Positions 34,826-47,423 of a stretch of 64,000 nt of DNA are shown in pieces (the first letter of the stretch is position 1; the number at the start of each line of letters is the position of its first letter). Source of the stretch: Segatella copri (GTDB lineage: Bacteria > Bacteroidota > Bacteroidia > Bacteroidales > Bacteroidaceae); the NCBI RefSeq assembly GCF_019249795.2, contig NZ_CP156891.1, positions 2,515,001 to 2,579,000 on the forward strand, in the 5' to 3' direction. Below the pieces are notes generated by a model. That model did not search any database. It saw only the letters and a program-made list of their open reading frames with translations, and was not told the DNA's origin. A program made the position numbers and the translations under genes.

Positions 34826-37800
34826 ATGGCTACAAAAATTGTTGATAACAGAGTAAATTTTGCCAGCGTGCATAATCCGTATCCATATCCGGATTTCCTC
34901 GATGTGCAGTTAAAGTCTTTCAAGGACTTCTTACAGTTGGATACTCCGCCTGAGGAACGCAAGAATGACGGTTTGTATAAGGTGTTCTCTGAGAACTTCC
35001 CTATTACCGATACACGTAACAATTTCGTTCTTGAGTTCTTGGATTACTATATCGACCCTCCTCGCTATTCTATTGATGAGTGTTTGGAGCGTGGTCTTAC
35101 ATATAGTGTACCTTTGAAGGCTAAGATGAAACTGTATTGTACTGATCCTGATCATGAGGATTTCGGTACATTTATTCAGGATGTGTTCCTTGGTACTATC
35201 CCATATATGACCGATAATGGTACTTTCGTGATTAATGGTGCTGAGCGTGTTGTTGTTTCTCAGCTTCATCGCTCTCCTGGTGTGTTCTTTAGCCAGGGTG
35301 TTCATGCAAATGGTACCATGCTTTATTCTGCTCGTATCATTCCTTTCAAGGGAAGCTGGATTGAATTTGCAACTGACATTAACAATGTAATGTATGCATA
35401 TATCGATCGTAAGAAGAAGTTGCCTGTAACCACATTGTTGCGTGCTATTGGTTACGAACAGGATAAGGATATTCTTCAGATTTTTGATCTCGCCGAGGAG
35501 GTGAAGGTTAACAAGAAGAATATGAAGGCTGCTATTGGTCGTAAGCTTGCTGCTCGTGTTTTGAAGAGTTGGAATGAGGACTTCGTTGATGAGGATACTG
35601 GTGAAGTAGTATCTATCGAGCGTAATGAAGTAATCATGGAGCGTGAGACTGAACTTACTGCTGATAATATTGAGGAGATTGTTGAGAGTGGAGCGCAGAC
35701 TGTTCTGCTTCATAAGGATGAGGAAGCTGCCAACAAGTTTACTATTATCTTCAATACTTTGGCAAAGGATCCAAGTAACTCTGAGAAGGAAGCTGTTAAC
35801 TATATCTATCGTCAGTTGCGTAATGCTGATCCTGCAGATGACGCAAGTGCACGTGAGGTTTTCCAAAACCTGTTCTTCTCGGATAAGCGTTATGATCTGG
35901 GTGAGGTAGGTCGTTATCGTATCAATAAGAAATTGAATCTTGATACTGACATTGATGTTCGTGTCTTGACTAAGGAAGATATTATTGAGATCATTAAATA
36001 TCTTATTCAGCTGATCAACTCTAGTGCAACAGTTGACGATATCGACCACTTGTCTAATCGTCGTGTTCGTACTGTAGGTGAGCAGTTGGCTAACCAGTTC
36101 TCTATTGGTTTGGCACGTATGACCCGTACTATCCGTGAACGTATGAATGTTCGCGACAATGAGGTGTTTACTCCAACTGATTTGATTAATGCTAAGACAA
36201 TTTCTAGTGTTATCAATTCTTTCTTTGGAACTAATCCATTGTCACAGTTCATGGACCAGACTAACCCTCTGGCTGAGGTAACTCATAAGCGTCGTCTTTC
36301 TGCCTTAGGTCCTGGTGGTTTGTCTCGTGAGCGTGCCGGTTTCGAGGTTCGTGACGTACATTATACACACTATGGTCGTCTTTGTCCTATTGAGAGTCCT
36401 GAAGGTCCAAACATCGGTTTGATTTCTTCTCTCTGTATGTATGCAAAGATTAATGATCTTGGTTTTATTGTTACTCCTTACCGTAAGGTGAATGATAGCA
36501 AGGTCGATATGGCTAATGAGGATGTTGTATACTTGACAGCTGAGGATGAAGAGTCTAAGATTATCGGTCAGGGTAATGCGCCTTTGACTGTTGATGGTTC
36601 TTTCATTCGTGATGTAGTAAAGTGTCGTCAGGATGCTGATTATCCTGTTGTAGGTCCGGATCAAGTTGATTATGTTGACGTCTCTCCACAGCAGATTGCT
36701 TCTGTATCCGCAGGTTTGATTCCATTCTTGGAGCATGATGATGGTCACCGTGCGTTGATGGGATGTAACATGATGCGTCAGGCTGTACCATTGCTTCATA
36801 ATGATGCACCAATAGTTGGTACTGGTCTTGAGAAGCAAGTTTGTGAGGATTCACGTACTATGGTTACTGCAGAAGGTGAGGGCGTTATCGAATATGTTGA
36901 TGCTACAACTATCCGTATCCTTTACGATCGCACAGAAGACGATGAGTTTGTAAGCTTCGAACCAGCTTTGAAGGAGTATCGTATTCCTAAGTTCCGTCGT
37001 ACCAACCAGAATATGACCATCGACTTGCGTCCTATCTGTAATAAGGGACAGCGTGTAAAGAAGGGTGATATCCTGACTGAGGGTTATGCGACAGAAAACG
37101 GTGAGTTGGCTTTGGGCCGTAATTTGCTTGTAGCTTATATTCCTTGGAAGGGTTACAACTATGAGGATGCTGTTGTTATTTCTGAACGTATGGTTCGTGA
37201 TGACGTATTGACATCTGTACATGTTGACGAATACTCTCTTGATGTCCGTGAAACTAAGCGTGGTGTAGAGGAATTCACATCTGATATCCCTAATGTCAGC
37301 GAGGAAGCTACAAAGGATCTTGATGATAATGGTATCGTGCGTGTTGGTGCAAGAATTGAACCAGGTGATATCATGATTGGTAAGATCTCGCCTAAGGGTG
37401 AAAGTGATCCTTCACCAGAAGAGAAGTTGCTTCGCGCTATCTTTGGTGATAAGGCTGGTGATGTGAAGGATTCTTCATTGAAGGCAAATCCATCATTGAG
37501 CGGTGTTGTTATTGACAAGAAGTTGTTCTCTCGTGCTATCAAGACCCGTGAGTCAAAGAAGCAGGATAAGATTATTCTTGCTAAGATTGATGAGGAGTAT
37601 GAGGCAAAGGGTGATGACTTGAAGGATATCCTCGTAGACAAGTTACTTACGCTTACAGAAGGTATGACTTCTGAGGGTGTTAAGGATTATACAGGTGCTG
37701 AGATTATCACCAAGGGCAGTACCTTTACTGCTACAGCCTTGAAGAATTTGGAGTATGATGGTGTTCAGTCTAATAAGTGGACTAAGGATGAGCATACCAA

Positions 37801-38638
37801 TGGCTTGATTCAGAGACTTATTATGAACTATATCCGCAAGTATAAGCAACTTGATGCTGAATTAAAGCGTCGTAAGTTTGCTATCACTATTGGTGATGAA
37901 CTTCCATCAGGTATTCTTCAGATGGCTAAGGTATATATTGCTAAGAAGCGTAAGATCCAGGTTGGTGATAAACTTGCCGGTCGTCATGGTAATAAGGGTA
38001 TTGTGTCTAAGGTAGTTCGTTTGGAGGATATGCCATTTATGGCTGACGGTCGTCCTGTTGATATGGTATTGAATCCATTGGGTGTGCCTTCACGTATGAA
38101 TCTTGGTCAGATATTCGAGTGTATCTTGGGTGCTGCAGGTAAAAAGTTGGGTGTAAAGTTTGCTACTCCTATCTTTGATGGTGCTAAATTGGATGATCTC
38201 TCTGAATGGACAGATAAGGCAGGCTTGCCACGTTTCTGCTCTACTTACCTTTATGATGGTGAGACAGGAGAGCAGTTTGACCAGCCAGCTACTGTTGGTA
38301 TGACTTACTTCTTGAAGTTGGGTCATATGGTTGAGGATAAGATGCACGCTCGTTCTATCGGTCCATACTCTTTGATTACACAACAGCCACTTGGTGGTAA
38401 AGCACAGTTTGGTGGTCAGCGATTCGGAGAGATGGAGGTCTGGGCTATCGAGGCATTCGGTGCAAGCCACGTTTTGCAGGAGATCCTGACTGTTAAGTCA
38501 GATGATGTTGTAGGACGTAGCAAGGCATACGAAGCAATCGTAAAGGGCGATCCAATGCCAACTCCTGGTATTCCTGAGTCACTTAACGTATTGCTCCATG
38601 AGCTTCGTGGCCTTGGTTTGAGCATCAAACTTGATTAA
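34826..38638 (+). CDS. rpoB: RNA polymerase subunit beta
   Basis: The 1270-residue subunit forms one pincer of the polymerase and part of its active site. The rifampicin region is intact and looks wild-type: [20 protein letters not shown] followed by RLSALGPGG, with the Asp, His and Ser positions that mutate to resistance unchanged. [24 protein letters not shown] and the C-terminal [15 protein letters not shown] are also present. The length is that of Bacteroidota RpoB. It lies 46 bp after the rplL terminator and 31 bp before rpoC. It has no promoter of its own that I can see. Confidence 0.98.
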   Translation: MATKIVDNRVNFASVHNPYPYPDFLDVQLKSFKDFLQLDTPPEERKNDGLYKVFSENFPITDTRNNFVLEFLDYYIDPPRYSIDECLERGLTYSVPLKAKMKLYCTDPDHEDFGTFIQDVFLGTIPYMTDNGTFVINGAERVVVSQLHRSPGVFFSQGVHANGTMLYSARIIPFKGSWIEFATDINNVMYAYIDRKKKLPVTTLLRAIGYEQDKDILQIFDLAEEVKVNKKNMKAAIGRKLAARVLKSWNEDFVDEDTGEVVSIERNEVIMERETELTADNIEEIVESGAQTVLLHKDEEAANKFTIIFNTLAKDPSNSEKEAVNYIYRQLRNADPADDASAREVFQNLFFSDKRYDLGEVGRYRINKKLNLDTDIDVRVLTKEDIIEIIKYLIQLINSSATVDDIDHLSNRRVRTVGEQLANQFSIGLARMTRTIRERMNVRDNEVFTPTDLINAKTISSVINSFFGTNPLSQFMDQTNPLAEVTHKRRLSALGPGGLSRERAGFEVRDVHYTHYGRLCPIESPEGPNIGLISSLCMYAKINDLGFIVTPYRKVNDSKVDMANEDVVYLTAEDEESKIIGQGNAPLTVDGSFIRDVVKCRQDADYPVVGPDQVDYVDVSPQQIASVSAGLIPFLEHDDGHRALMGCNMMRQAVPLLHNDAPIVGTGLEKQVCEDSRTMVTAEGEGVIEYVDATTIRILYDRTEDDEFVSFEPALKEYRIPKFRRTNQNMTIDLRPICNKGQRVKKGDILTEGYATENGELALGRNLLVAYIPWKGYNYEDAVVISERMVRDDVLTSVHVDEYSLDVRETKRGVEEFTSDIPNVSEEATKDLDDNGIVRVGARIEPGDIMIGKISPKGESDPSPEEKLLRAIFGDKAGDVKDSSLKANPSLSGVVIDKKLFSRAIKTRESKKQDKIILAKIDEEYEAKGDDLKDILVDKLLTLTEGMTSEGVKDYTGAEIITKGSTFTATALKNLEYDGVQSNKWTKDEHTNGLIQRLIMNYIRKYKQLDAELKRRKFAITIGDELPSGILQMAKVYIAKKRKIQVGDKLAGRHGNKGIVSKVVRLEDMPFMADGRPVDMVLNPLGVPSRMNLGQIFECILGAAGKKLGVKFATPIFDGAKLDDLSEWTDKAGLPRFCSTYLYDGETGEQFDQPATVGMTYFLKLGHMVEDKMHARSIGPYSLITQQPLGGKAQFGGQRFGEMEVWAIEAFGASHVLQEILTVKSDDVVGRSKAYEAIVKGDPMPTPGIPESLNVLLHELRGLGLSIKLD

Positions 38639-38669
38639 TTTTGAGAACCCCTAATTTATATATAGAAAC

Positions 38670-41600
38670 ATGGCTTTCAAAAAAGATACAAAGGTAAAGA
38701 ATAATTTTACGAAGATTACCATCGGTCTCGCTTCGCCAGAGGAGATCTTGGAAAATTCGTATGGTGAGGTTACTAAACCGGAAACCATTAATTATCGTAC
38801 ATATAAGCCGGAGCGTGATGGCTTGTTCTGCGAGCGTATTTTTGGTCCTACTAAGGACTATGAATGCGCCTGCGGCAAGTACAAGCGTATCCGTTATAAG
38901 GGAATCGTCTGCGACCGATGCGGTGTAGAGGTTACAGAGAAGAAAGTTCGTCGTGAACGCTCTGGTCACATTGAGCTTGTCGTACCTGTTGCTCATATTT
39001 GGTATTTCCGTTCTCTTCCAAATAAGATTGGTTACCTTTTAGGTATGCCGACCAAGAAACTTGATGCTGTCATTTACTACGAGAAGTATGTAGTTATCCA
39101 GCCTGGTATTCTTGAGGGAAAGACTGATGCTGATGGTCTTGAATTGAACGGTTCTCACAAACTTGATCTCTTGTCAGAAGATGAATATATGGCTCTTCTT
39201 GACCAGTATGATCCTAATGGTGACAATGAACTTTTGGACGATACGGACCCTAATAAGTTTATCGCAAAAATGGGTGCTGAAGCAATTTATCAGTTGCTCC
39301 AGAATGTAGACCTTGACTCTTTGTCATACGAACTCCGCGATCGCGCAAATAACGATTCAAGTCAGCAGCGTAAAACTGAGGCTCTGAAGCGTCTGCAAGT
39401 TGTAGAAGGTTTCCGTGCTAGTAAAGGTATTAATAAGCCAGAATGGATGATCATGAAGATTATTCCTGTTACTCCACCTGAGCTTCGTCCGTTGGTACCA
39501 TTGGATGGTGGTCGTTTTGCAACATCAGACTTGAATGACCTCTATCGTCGTGTGATTATCCGTAACAACCGTTTGAAGAGATTGGTTGAGATCAAGGCTC
39601 CTGAGGTTATTCTCCGTAACGAGAAGCGTATGTTGCAGGAGGCTGTTGACAGCTTGTTCGACAACTCACGCAAGAGTTCTGCTGTTAAGAGTGAGAGCAA
39701 TCGTCCTTTGAAGTCACTCTCTGACTCTTTAAAGGGTAAGCAGGGTCGTTTCCGTCAGAACTTGCTGGGTAAGCGTGTTGACTATTCTGCCCGTTCTGTA
39801 ATCGTTGTAGGTCCAGAGTTGAAGATGGGTGAGTGTGGTCTTCCAAAACTGATGGCTGCAGAGCTTTACAAACCATTTATCATCCGTAAGTTGATAGAGC
39901 GTGGTATCGTAAAGACTGTAAAAAGTGCCAAGAAGATTGTTGATCGTCGCGAGCCAGTTATCTGGGATATTCTTGAGAATGTAATGAAGGGTCATCCGGT
40001 TATGTTGAACCGTGCCCCTACGCTTCACCGACTCGGTATCCAGGCATTCCAGCCTAAGATGATTGAGGGTAAGGCTATTCAGTTGCATCCATTGGCATGT
40101 ACAGCGTTCAACGCCGACTTCGATGGTGACCAGATGGCTGTTCACCTTCCATTGAGCAATGAGGCTGTTTTGGAGGCTCAAATCCTGATGCTCCAGAGTC
40201 ATAACATTCTCAACCCAGCTAATGGTGCGCCTATCACCGTTCCTTCTCAGGATATGGTGCTTGGTCTTTACTATATTACTAAGATTCGTCCAGGTGCAAA
40301 GGGTGAGGGCTTGACATTCTATGGTCCTGAAGAGGCATTGATTGCTCGTAACGAGGGCCGATGTGATCTTCATGCTTTGATTAAGGTTGTAGTTGACGAC
40401 TTGGTTGATGGTACAATCCAGAAACGAATGGTAGAAACTTCTGTTGGACGTGTCATCGTTAATGGTATCATTCCTGATGAAGTTGGCTTCTTCAATGATG
40501 TGATTTCCAAGAAAACCCTCCGTGGTTTGATTTCTAATGTTATCAAGGCTGTTGGTATGGCTAAGGCTTGTGAATTCCTTGATGGAATCAAGAACTTAGG
40601 TTATCGTATGGCTTATGTCGCAGGATTGTCATTCAACCTTGGTGATATTATTATTCCACCAGAGAAGGAAGCTATTGTTGAGCGCGGTCGCAAGGAGGTT
40701 GAGGAAATTACCAATAACTATAATATGGGTTTCATCACCAACAAGGAACGATACAACCAGGTTATTGATGCGTGGACTCACGTAAATACAGATTTGGGTA
40801 ATATCTTGATGAAGGAGATGACCGAAGCTGACCAGGGATTCAACGCCGTATACATGATGCTTGATTCCGGAGCCCGTGGTTCTAAGGATCAGATTAAGCA
40901 GTTGTCTGGTATGCGTGGTTTGATGGCTAAACCTCAGAAGGCTGGTGCAGAGGGCGCGCAGATCATCGAGAACCCTATCCTTTCTAACTTTAAGGAGGGT
41001 ATGTCTGTATTGGAGTACTTTATCGCTTCTCACGGTGCCCGTAAGGGTCTTGCTGATACCGCTATGAAGACTGCCGATGCTGGTTATTTGACTCGTCGTC
41101 TTGTAGACGTTTCTCACGATGTTATTATCACCGAAGAGGATTGTGGTACATTGCGTGGCTTGGTTTGTACAGCTTTAAAGAATGGTGATGAGATTATTTC
41201 ATCTCTTTATGAGCGTATTTTGGGTCGTGTTTCTGTGCATGATGTTATTCATCCAACTACTGGTGAACTGATTGTCAAATCTGGTGAAGAAATCACCGAG
41301 GCTAAGGCAAAGGCTATTGATGAATCTCCTATCGAGAGTGTTGAAATTCGTTCGGTTCTCACCTGTGAGAGCAAAAAGGGTGTCTGCATGAAGTGCTATG
41401 GCCGTAACTTGGCAACGGCCCGTATGGTACAGTTGGGTGAAGCCGTTGGTGTCATCGCTGCTCAAGCTATTGGTGAGCCTGGTACACAGTTGACTCTCCG
41501 TACATTCCACGCCGGTGGTATTGCATCTAATGCTGCTGCCAATGCTAAGATTGCTGCGAAGAATAAGTCTCGTATCGAGTTTGATGAGTTGAGTACAGTA

Positions 41601-43004
41601 CCATTCGTAGAGGAAGATGAGGAAGGAAACGATATCAAATGCGAAAAGGTAGTAAGCCACTTGGCTGAAATTCGTTTCGTGGATCCTAATACAAACATCG
41701 TTCTTGCAACTTTGAATGTTCCTTACGGTTCTTCATTGTATCACAAGGAGGGTGAAATCGTAGAAAAGGATACTGTTATCGCCCGTTGGGATCCATTTAA
41801 CGCCGTTATCGTCAGCCAGTATGCGGGTACATTGAAGTTCAATGACGTTCAGAAGGATCAGACTTATCGTGCTGAGGTCGATGAGACTACAGGTTTGGAG
41901 GAGAAGATTATCACCGATTCCAAGAATAAGGCAATGGTTCCATCTTGTGATGTTATCGATGCTAATGGTGAAATCCTTGGTACTTACAACTTCCCTGTAG
42001 GTGGTCACTTGGCTGTTGAGGATGGACAGACAATTAATACCGGTGAGGTTTTGGTTAAGATTCCTCGTGCTGTAGGTGGTGCAGGTGATATCACTGGTGG
42101 TCTCCCTCGTGTAACTGAGCTTCTTGAGGCTCGCAACCCTTCTAACCCTGCTGTTGTATCTGAAATCGATGGTGAGGTAACTATGGGTAAGGTAAAGCGT
42201 GGTAACCGTGAGATCATCGTAACATCTAAGACTGGCGATCAGAAGAAGTATCTTGTATCTCTTTCTAAGCAGATCTTGGTACAGGAACATGATGCTGTAC
42301 GTGCTGGTACTCCTCTTTCTGATGGTAGTGTAACTCCTGGCGATATTCTCGCCATCATGGGTCCTACCGCTGTTCAGGAGTATATTGTTAACCAGATCCA
42401 GGACGTTTACCGTCTTCAGGGTGTGGCTATTAATGATAAGCATTTTGAGGTTGTGGTACGTCAGATGATGCGTAAGGTTCGTATTGACGATCCAGGTGAT
42501 ACTACCTTCTTGGAGCAAGAGTTGGTTGATAAACTTGACTTTGCAGAAGAGAATGATCGTATCTGGGGTAAGAAAGTTGTTACTGACGGTGGTGATAGTG
42601 AAAGTCTCAAACCAGGTCAGATCATAACGGCTCGTAGATTGCGTGATGAGAATTCTGCATTGAAGCGTCGCGACTTGAAACTTGTACAGGTTCGTGATGC
42701 CGTATCTGCAACTTCTACACAGATCCTCCAGGGTATTACTCGTGCTGCTCTTGGTACTAAGAGCTTTATGAGTGCTGCATCATTCCAGGAAACTACTAAG
42801 GTTTTGAATGAGGCTGCTATCCGTGGTAAGGTTGATTACCTTGAGGGTATGAAGGAGAATGTAATCTGTGGTCACTTGATTCCTGCAGGTACTGGTCTTC
42901 GTCAGTGGGATAAGCTCATCGTAGGCTCTAAAGAAGAATATGAGCGTATGCAGGCTAATAAGAAAAATGTGCTCGACTATGCTGATTCTCCAATAGGAGA
43001 ATAA
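38670..43004 (+). CDS. rpoC: RNA polymerase subunit beta'
   Basis: The 1444-residue subunit carries the catalytic magnesium in [16 protein letters not shown] near residue 475. The N-terminal zinc site is visible as [20 protein letters not shown]. The bridge and trigger regions ([18 protein letters not shown]) and the second zinc cluster ([13 protein letters not shown]) follow. The length is normal for the phylum, which carries inserts relative to E. coli. The C-terminus ends [12 protein letters not shown] good terminator closes the secE-to-rpoC unit. Confidence 0.98.
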   Translation: MAFKKDTKVKNNFTKITIGLASPEEILENSYGEVTKPETINYRTYKPERDGLFCERIFGPTKDYECACGKYKRIRYKGIVCDRCGVEVTEKKVRRERSGHIELVVPVAHIWYFRSLPNKIGYLLGMPTKKLDAVIYYEKYVVIQPGILEGKTDADGLELNGSHKLDLLSEDEYMALLDQYDPNGDNELLDDTDPNKFIAKMGAEAIYQLLQNVDLDSLSYELRDRANNDSSQQRKTEALKRLQVVEGFRASKGINKPEWMIMKIIPVTPPELRPLVPLDGGRFATSDLNDLYRRVIIRNNRLKRLVEIKAPEVILRNEKRMLQEAVDSLFDNSRKSSAVKSESNRPLKSLSDSLKGKQGRFRQNLLGKRVDYSARSVIVVGPELKMGECGLPKLMAAELYKPFIIRKLIERGIVKTVKSAKKIVDRREPVIWDILENVMKGHPVMLNRAPTLHRLGIQAFQPKMIEGKAIQLHPLACTAFNADFDGDQMAVHLPLSNEAVLEAQILMLQSHNILNPANGAPITVPSQDMVLGLYYITKIRPGAKGEGLTFYGPEEALIARNEGRCDLHALIKVVVDDLVDGTIQKRMVETSVGRVIVNGIIPDEVGFFNDVISKKTLRGLISNVIKAVGMAKACEFLDGIKNLGYRMAYVAGLSFNLGDIIIPPEKEAIVERGRKEVEEITNNYNMGFITNKERYNQVIDAWTHVNTDLGNILMKEMTEADQGFNAVYMMLDSGARGSKDQIKQLSGMRGLMAKPQKAGAEGAQIIENPILSNFKEGMSVLEYFIASHGARKGLADTAMKTADAGYLTRRLVDVSHDVIITEEDCGTLRGLVCTALKNGDEIISSLYERILGRVSVHDVIHPTTGELIVKSGEEITEAKAKAIDESPIESVEIRSVLTCESKKGVCMKCYGRNLATARMVQLGEAVGVIAAQAIGEPGTQLTLRTFHAGGIASNAAANAKIAAKNKSRIEFDELSTVPFVEEDEEGNDIKCEKVVSHLAEIRFVDPNTNIVLATLNVPYGSSLYHKEGEIVEKDTVIARWDPFNAVIVSQYAGTLKFNDVQKDQTYRAEVDETTGLEEKIITDSKNKAMVPSCDVIDANGEILGTYNFPVGGHLAVEDGQTINTGEVLVKIPRAVGGAGDITGGLPRVTELLEARNPSNPAVVSEIDGEVTMGKVKRGNREIIVTSKTGDQKKYLVSLSKQILVQEHDAVRAGTPLSDGSVTPGDILAIMGPTAVQEYIVNQIQDVYRLQGVAINDKHFEVVVRQMMRKVRIDDPGDTTFLEQELVDKLDFAEENDRIWGKKVVTDGGDSESLKPGQIITARRLRDENSALKRRDLKLVQVRDAVSATSTQILQGITRAALGTKSFMSAASFQETTKVLNEAAIRGKVDYLEGMKENVICGHLIPAGTGLRQWDKLIVGSKEEYERMQANKKNVLDYADSPIGE

Positions 43005-43042
43005 TCGTAGAATAGAGTACTATATATAAATAGGTATAATGA

Positions 43043-43077
43043 GGGTGCGTCATAAGTCTATGGCGCACCCTTTTATT
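43043..43077 (+). terminator. terminator after rpoC
   Basis: GGGTGCGTCATA and TATGGCGCACCC form a 12-bp stem with one G-U pair around AGTC, followed by TTTTATT. Confidence 0.88.
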
Positions 43078-43187
43078 ATCTGTAACAGATGAAAAAAAGC
43101 AAAGAATCAAGATTCCATCTTCTGTTGTCTTATGATGTTTTTTTTAAAATAAGTGGCAGATTATTCGTTTTTTTCAGATATTATGTG

Positions 43188-43195
43188 TAAATTTG
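43188..43195 (+). promoter_or_regulatory. -7 box of the DUF3467 gene
   Basis: TAAATTTG followed by CAC fits the Bacteroidetes -7 element, 41 bp before the ATG. Confidence 0.55.
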
Positions 43196-43236
43196 CACTA
43201 TCATTTAAAGTTTAATCCTATTAACTTAGTAAAATT

Positions 43237-43563
43237 ATGGAAGAAAATAAGAATAATCAACAGCAGCAGAATCAGTTCCAGATGGGCATCAGCCCTGAAG
43301 TTGCAGAGGGTACATACTCAAACTTGGCACTGATTACTCATTCTAGTTCAGACTTCATCTTGGATTTCGCATGTGCACTTCCTGGCATGCCTGCACCTCA
43401 GATCAAGAGTCGTGTTATCATGGCACCTGAACATGCTAAGCGATTGCTCCAGGCATTGCAGAGCAATATTTATAACTACGAGCAGTCCTTCGGTAAAATT
43501 AAGTTGTCTGATGAGCAAGAACGTACAATCGCTCCATTTGGCACACCAAAGGGTGAGGCATAA
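43237..43563 (+). CDS. DUF3467-family protein
   Basis: The 108-residue protein matches DUF3467, a small family conserved in Bacteroidota and archaea with no known role. After a Gln/Asn-rich start comes MGISPEVAEGTYSNLALITH, then SDFILDFACALPGMPAPQIK and RVIMAPEHAKRLLQALQSNI. There is no signal peptide or membrane segment. Its place between rpoC and rpsL, with its own promoter and surrounded by translation genes, hints at a house-keeping function, but that is only context. Confidence 0.85.
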   Translation: MEENKNNQQQQNQFQMGISPEVAEGTYSNLALITHSSSDFILDFACALPGMPAPQIKSRVIMAPEHAKRLLQALQSNIYNYEQSFGKIKLSDEQERTIAPFGTPKGEA

Positions 43564-43688
43564 TGTACTACAGCATACATACTAAGACTAAATTCTCTGC
43601 TAAATTCCGCTTTTTCTTTATAATATTTGTTTTTAATAGTTATATAAAGTTAAAACTAACCTTCGTTTTTTAAAAGTCTCCTTAATAT

Positions 43689-43720
43689 TTAGGTAGTTTG
43701 CCGAAAAAATCGTACCTTTG
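43689..43720 (+). promoter_or_regulatory. promoter of the str operon (rpsL)
   Basis: TTAG (43689-43692) in place of TTTG, then GTAGTTT, 13 bp and TACCTTTG (43713-43720) followed by CACCCCG. Same geometry and GTAGTTT module as the rpsU promoter. The rpsL ATG is 86 bp further on. Confidence 0.75.
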
Positions 43721-43806
43721 CACCCCGAAAAGGCTCTATAAAGTAGTGGCTTACATCGAAATAAGACAATAAATAAAAATAAATATATAAATTAAAAAGT
43801 AAAATT

Positions 43807-44187
43807 ATGCCTACTATTTCACAGTTAGTAAGAAAAGGCAGACGAGTTCTTGTAGACAAGAGCAAGTCACCAGCTTTGGATTCTTGTCCTCAGCGTCGTG
43901 GTGTTTGTGTTCGTGTTTATACAACAACTCCTAAGAAGCCTAATTCAGCAATGCGTAAAGTTGCACGTGTACGTTTGACAAACTCAAAGGAAGTAAACTC
44001 TTATATTCCAGGAGAGGGTCACAACTTGCAGGAGCACTCAATTGTTTTGGTTCGCGGTGGTCGTGTAAAGGACCTTCCTGGTGTACGTTATCACATTGTT
44101 CGTGGTACACTTGATACTGCAGGTGTTGCGAATCGTACACAGCGTCGTTCTAAGTACGGAGCTAAGCGTCCTAAGGCAAAGAAGTAA
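43807..44187 (+). CDS. rpsL: ribosomal protein uS12
   Basis: The 126-residue decoding-centre protein shows [20 protein letters not shown], then [18 protein letters not shown] and [18 protein letters not shown]. The two Lys residues in PKKPNS, where streptomycin-resistance mutations occur, are wild type. The conserved Asp in VKDLPG, methylthiolated in many bacteria, is present. It leads the str operon and is separated from rpsG by an unusually long, structured spacer. Confidence 0.97.
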   Translation: MPTISQLVRKGRRVLVDKSKSPALDSCPQRRGVCVRVYTTTPKKPNSAMRKVARVRLTNSKEVNSYIPGEGHNLQEHSIVLVRGGRVKDLPGVRYHIVRGTLDTAGVANRTQRRSKYGAKRPKAKK

Positions 44188-44367
44188 TATAGCTTCTTAA
44201 ATTTTAGACAAAACCGCAGACTCACGGTCGGAGAAGGTCGGGAGTTGGGGTTAAAATATTTAATAAAAGTTTTGCTGGAGAAGTAATCAGGTTGAGTAAA
44301 TGCTCGGGTGCGAGCGTTGAAGAACATTATACAGCCCCATGCAGAATTAAAAAAAGTTTTATTTAAA
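44188..44367 (+). promoter_or_regulatory. 180-nt intercistronic region between rpsL and rpsG
   Basis: The region is G-rich in its middle (GGTCGGAGAAGGTCGGGAG), flanked by AACC and GGTT that can pair. It contains a stable hairpin GCTCG-GGTG-CGAGC at 44302-44315. In E. coli S7 binds the equivalent rpsL-rpsG spacer to repress its operon. A similar role here is inferred from position, not from a matching motif. Confidence 0.4.
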
Positions 44368-44844
44368 ATGAGAAAAGCAAAACCAAAGAAGAGAGTGATC
44401 CTTCCAGATCCTGTCTTTAATGACCAGAAGGTCTCAAAGTTCGTAAATCATTTGATGTATGATGGAAAGAAGAATACATCTTATGAGATTTTCTACAATG
44501 CACTTGACATTGTAAAGGCTAAGATGTCTAACGAGGAAAAGTCTGCTCTTGAAATCTGGAAGCAGGCACTTGATAATATTACTCCTCAGGTAGAGGTTAA
44601 GAGCCGTCGTATCGGTGGTGCAACCTTCCAGGTTCCTACAGAGATTCGTCCTGATCGTAAGGAGAGTATTTCTATGAAGAATCTTATTCTTTTTGCACGT
44701 AAGCGCGGTGGTAAGACTATGGCTGATAAGCTTGCTGCAGAGATTATGGATGCTTTTAATAATCAGGGTGGTGCATTTAAGCGTAAGGAGGATATGCATC
44801 GTATGGCTGAGGCTAACCGTGCGTTCGCTCACTTTAGATTCTAA
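44368..44844 (+). CDS. rpsG: ribosomal protein uS7
   Basis: The 158-residue protein organises the head of the small subunit at the E site. Family blocks are [40 protein letters not shown] and [15 protein letters not shown] chose the ATG at 44368 because it begins the conserved [10 protein letters not shown] frame starting 60 bases earlier would translate part of the structured spacer. fusA follows after 27 bp. Confidence 0.95.
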   Translation: MRKAKPKKRVILPDPVFNDQKVSKFVNHLMYDGKKNTSYEIFYNALDIVKAKMSNEEKSALEIWKQALDNITPQVEVKSRRIGGATFQVPTEIRPDRKESISMKNLILFARKRGGKTMADKLAAEIMDAFNNQGGAFKRKEDMHRMAEANRAFAHFRF

Positions 44845-44871
44845 TTTAATATATAATATAGTTAAAAGAAA

Positions 44872-46986
44872 ATGGCAAATCGCGATTTACATTTGACTCG
44901 TAACATCGGTATCATGGCGCATATCGATGCTGGTAAGACAACAACTTCTGAGCGTATTTTGTTCTATACAGGTAAGACTCATAAGATTGGTGAGGTACAC
45001 GATGGTGCTGCTACAATGGACTGGATGGCCCAGGAGCAGGAGCGTGGTATTACTATCACTTCTGCGGCTACAACTTGTAACTGGAACTATCTCGGTAAGT
45101 CTTATAAGATCAACTTGATCGATACTCCGGGACACGTTGACTTCACTGCTGAGGTTGAGCGTTCTCTCCGTGTACTTGATGGTGCTGTTGCTACATATTC
45201 TGCAGCTGATGGTGTTCAGCCACAGTCTGAGACTGTATGGCGTCAGGCTGATAAGTATAATGTACCTCGTATCGGTTATGTAAACAAGATGGACCGTTCT
45301 GGTGCTAACTTCTTCGAGACAGTTCAGCAGATGAAGGATATCTTGGGCGCTAATCCAATTGCTATTCAGATTCCTATTGGTGCAGAGGAGAACTTCAAGG
45401 GTGTAGTTGACCTCATTAAGATGAAGGCTATCCTTTGGCACGATGAGACTATGGGTGCTGAGTATGATGTAGAGGATATCCCTGCAGACTTGGCTGACGA
45501 GGCTGCTGAGTGGCGTGATAAGCTCCTTGAGGGTGCTGCAAACTTCGATGATGAGGTTATGGAACTTTATCTCGATGGTAAGGATATTCCAGAAGAAAAG
45601 CTTCTTGCTGCTATCCGTAAGGGTTGCTGTGCTATGGAGTGCTGCCCAATGTTGCTCGGTTCTTCATACAAGAACAAGGGTGTTCAGCCATTGCTCGACT
45701 ATGTATGTGCATTCTTGCCTTCACCAATGGATACTCCAAATATCATCGGTACTAACCCTGATACAGAGGAGGAAGAGGATCGTAAACCATCTGAGGATGA
45801 ACCAACATCTGCTCTCGCATTTAAGATTGCTACTGACCCATTCATGGGCCGCTTGGTATTCTTCCGCGTTTACTCAGGTAAGGTCGTTGCTGGTTCTTAT
45901 GTTTACAACCCACGTTCTGGCAAGCGCGAGCGTATCAGCCGTCTGTTCCAGATGAACTCTAAGCAGGAAATCCCAATGGAGTCTATCGATGCTGGTGATA
46001 TCGGTGCAGGTGTAGGTTTCAAGGATATCCGTACAGGTGATACACTCTGTGACGAGGAACACCCAATCGTATTGGAGTCTATGACATTCCCTGATACTGT
46101 GATTTCTATCGCAGTAGAGCCAAAGAGCCAGGCAGACATCGCTAAGATGGATAATGGTCTCGCTAAGTTGGCTGAGGAGGATCCAACCTTCACAGTTCGT
46201 ACCGACGAGCAGAGCGGTCAGACAATTATCTCTGGTATGGGTGAGCTCCACTTGGATATCATCATCGACCGTTTGAAGCGTGAGTTCAAGGTTGAGTGTA
46301 ATCAGGGTAAGCCTCAGGTTAACTACAAGGAGGCTATCACTAAGACAGCTCAGAGCCGTGAAACTTATAAGAAGCAGTCTGGTGGTCGTGGTAAGTTTGC
46401 TTGTATCGATGTAACCATCGGTCCTAAGGACGAGGATTACAAGGAAGGCGACTTGCAGTTCATAAACGAGGTTAAGGGTGGTAACGTTCCTAAGGAATTC
46501 ATCCCATCTGTACAGAAGGGCTTCGCTGATTGCTTGTCAAATGGTGTACTCGGTGGCTTCCCAATGACAGGTTTGAAGGTGACTTTGACCGATGGTAGCT
46601 TCCACCCAGTTGACTCTGACCAGTTGTCATTCGAGTTGGTAGCACATCAGGCATTCAAGGTACTTTGCCCTAAGGCTGGTCCAGTTTTGATGGAGCCTAT
46701 CATGAAGGTAGAGGTTGTTACTCCAGAAGAGAACATGGGTGACGTAATCGGTGACTTGAACAAGCGCCGTGGTCTCGTTCAGGGTATGGAAGAAGGTCGT
46801 AGCGGTGCTCGCATCGTAAAGGCAATGGTTCCATTGGCTGAGATGTTCGGTTATGTAACAGCTTTGCGTACTATCACTTCTGGTCGTGCAACAAGTTCTA
46901 TGGAGTACGATCATCATGCACCTCTTTCTTCAACAATTGCTAAGGCTGTGTTGGAGGAGGTTAAGGGTCACGCAGATCTTCTTTAA
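44872..46986 (+). CDS. fusA: elongation factor G
   Basis: The 704-residue GTPase moves tRNAs and mRNA after peptide transfer. G motifs are [43 protein letters not shown] and NKMDRSGAN. Domains II-V follow, with [18 protein letters not shown] and a C-terminal [20 protein letters not shown]. Position in the str operon argues for the main EF-G rather than a fusidate-type or hibernation paralogue. A hairpin separates it from rpsJ. Confidence 0.97.
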   Translation: MANRDLHLTRNIGIMAHIDAGKTTTSERILFYTGKTHKIGEVHDGAATMDWMAQEQERGITITSAATTCNWNYLGKSYKINLIDTPGHVDFTAEVERSLRVLDGAVATYSAADGVQPQSETVWRQADKYNVPRIGYVNKMDRSGANFFETVQQMKDILGANPIAIQIPIGAEENFKGVVDLIKMKAILWHDETMGAEYDVEDIPADLADEAAEWRDKLLEGAANFDDEVMELYLDGKDIPEEKLLAAIRKGCCAMECCPMLLGSSYKNKGVQPLLDYVCAFLPSPMDTPNIIGTNPDTEEEEDRKPSEDEPTSALAFKIATDPFMGRLVFFRVYSGKVVAGSYVYNPRSGKRERISRLFQMNSKQEIPMESIDAGDIGAGVGFKDIRTGDTLCDEEHPIVLESMTFPDTVISIAVEPKSQADIAKMDNGLAKLAEEDPTFTVRTDEQSGQTIISGMGELHLDIIIDRLKREFKVECNQGKPQVNYKEAITKTAQSRETYKKQSGGRGKFACIDVTIGPKDEDYKEGDLQFINEVKGGNVPKEFIPSVQKGFADCLSNGVLGGFPMTGLKVTLTDGSFHPVDSDQLSFELVAHQAFKVLCPKAGPVLMEPIMKVEVVTPEENMGDVIGDLNKRRGLVQGMEEGRSGARIVKAMVPLAEMFGYVTALRTITSGRATSSMEYDHHAPLSSTIAKAVLEEVKGHADLL

Positions 46987-47009
46987 TAACAAAGAAATAA
47001 CGGTAAGAT

Positions 47010-47049
47010 GAGGCGCTGCTTAGCGAATGACTCTTAAGCAGCGTACCTC
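47010..47049 (+). promoter_or_regulatory. hairpin between fusA and rpsJ
   Basis: GCTGCTTA and TAAGCAGC pair perfectly, with GAGG and CCTC extending the stem across small bulges, around a loop GCGAATGACTCT. No T-run follows, so it is not a terminator. It is placed where E. coli has the L4-binding S10 leader. Confidence 0.55.
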
Positions 47050-47098
47050 TTCTTCCATTAGACTAAATAATTCATATAATAATAACTTAATTTTAAAA

Positions 47099-47404
47099 AT
47101 GAGTCAGAAAATCAGAATTAAGCTGAAGTCTTACGACCACCAGTTGGTTGACAAGTCAGCTGAGAAGATTGTGAAGGCTGTAAAGGCAACAGGCGCTATC
47201 GTTAGTGGTCCTATTCCATTGCCAACACACAAGCGTATTTTTACTGTAAACCGCAGTACTTTCGTTAACAAGAAGTCTCGCGAGCAGTTCCAGCTCTCAG
47301 ATTTCAAGCGTCTCATTGACATCTACAGCTCAACAGCTAAGACAGTTGATGCCTTGATGAAGCTTGAATTGCCAAGTGGTGTAGAAGTAGAAATCAAAGT
47401 CTAA
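47099..47404 (+). CDS. rpsJ: ribosomal protein uS10
   Basis: The 101-residue protein ([40 protein letters not shown]) belongs to the 30S head and, as NusE, links NusG to the ribosome during coupled transcription. The start at 47099 gives the usual N-terminus [11 protein letters not shown]; a frame opening at 47027 would only add leader sequence. It opens the S10 cluster, with 19 bp to rplC. Confidence 0.95.
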   Translation: MSQKIRIKLKSYDHQLVDKSAEKIVKAVKATGAIVSGPIPLPTHKRIFTVNRSTFVNKKSREQFQLSDFKRLIDIYSSTAKTVDALMKLELPSGVEVEIKV

Positions 47405-47423
47405 TTATTTAAATTAAATTGAA

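Noticed and set aside
34931..36049. Minus-strand open frame of 372 codons within rpoB
   Set aside because: It is antisense to rpoB, and its composition (Ile/Thr/Leu/Asn-rich without motifs) is a codon-bias shadow.
36240..36330. Rifampicin-resistance changes in rpoB
   Set aside because: The Asp, His and Ser positions of the resistance region are all wild type.
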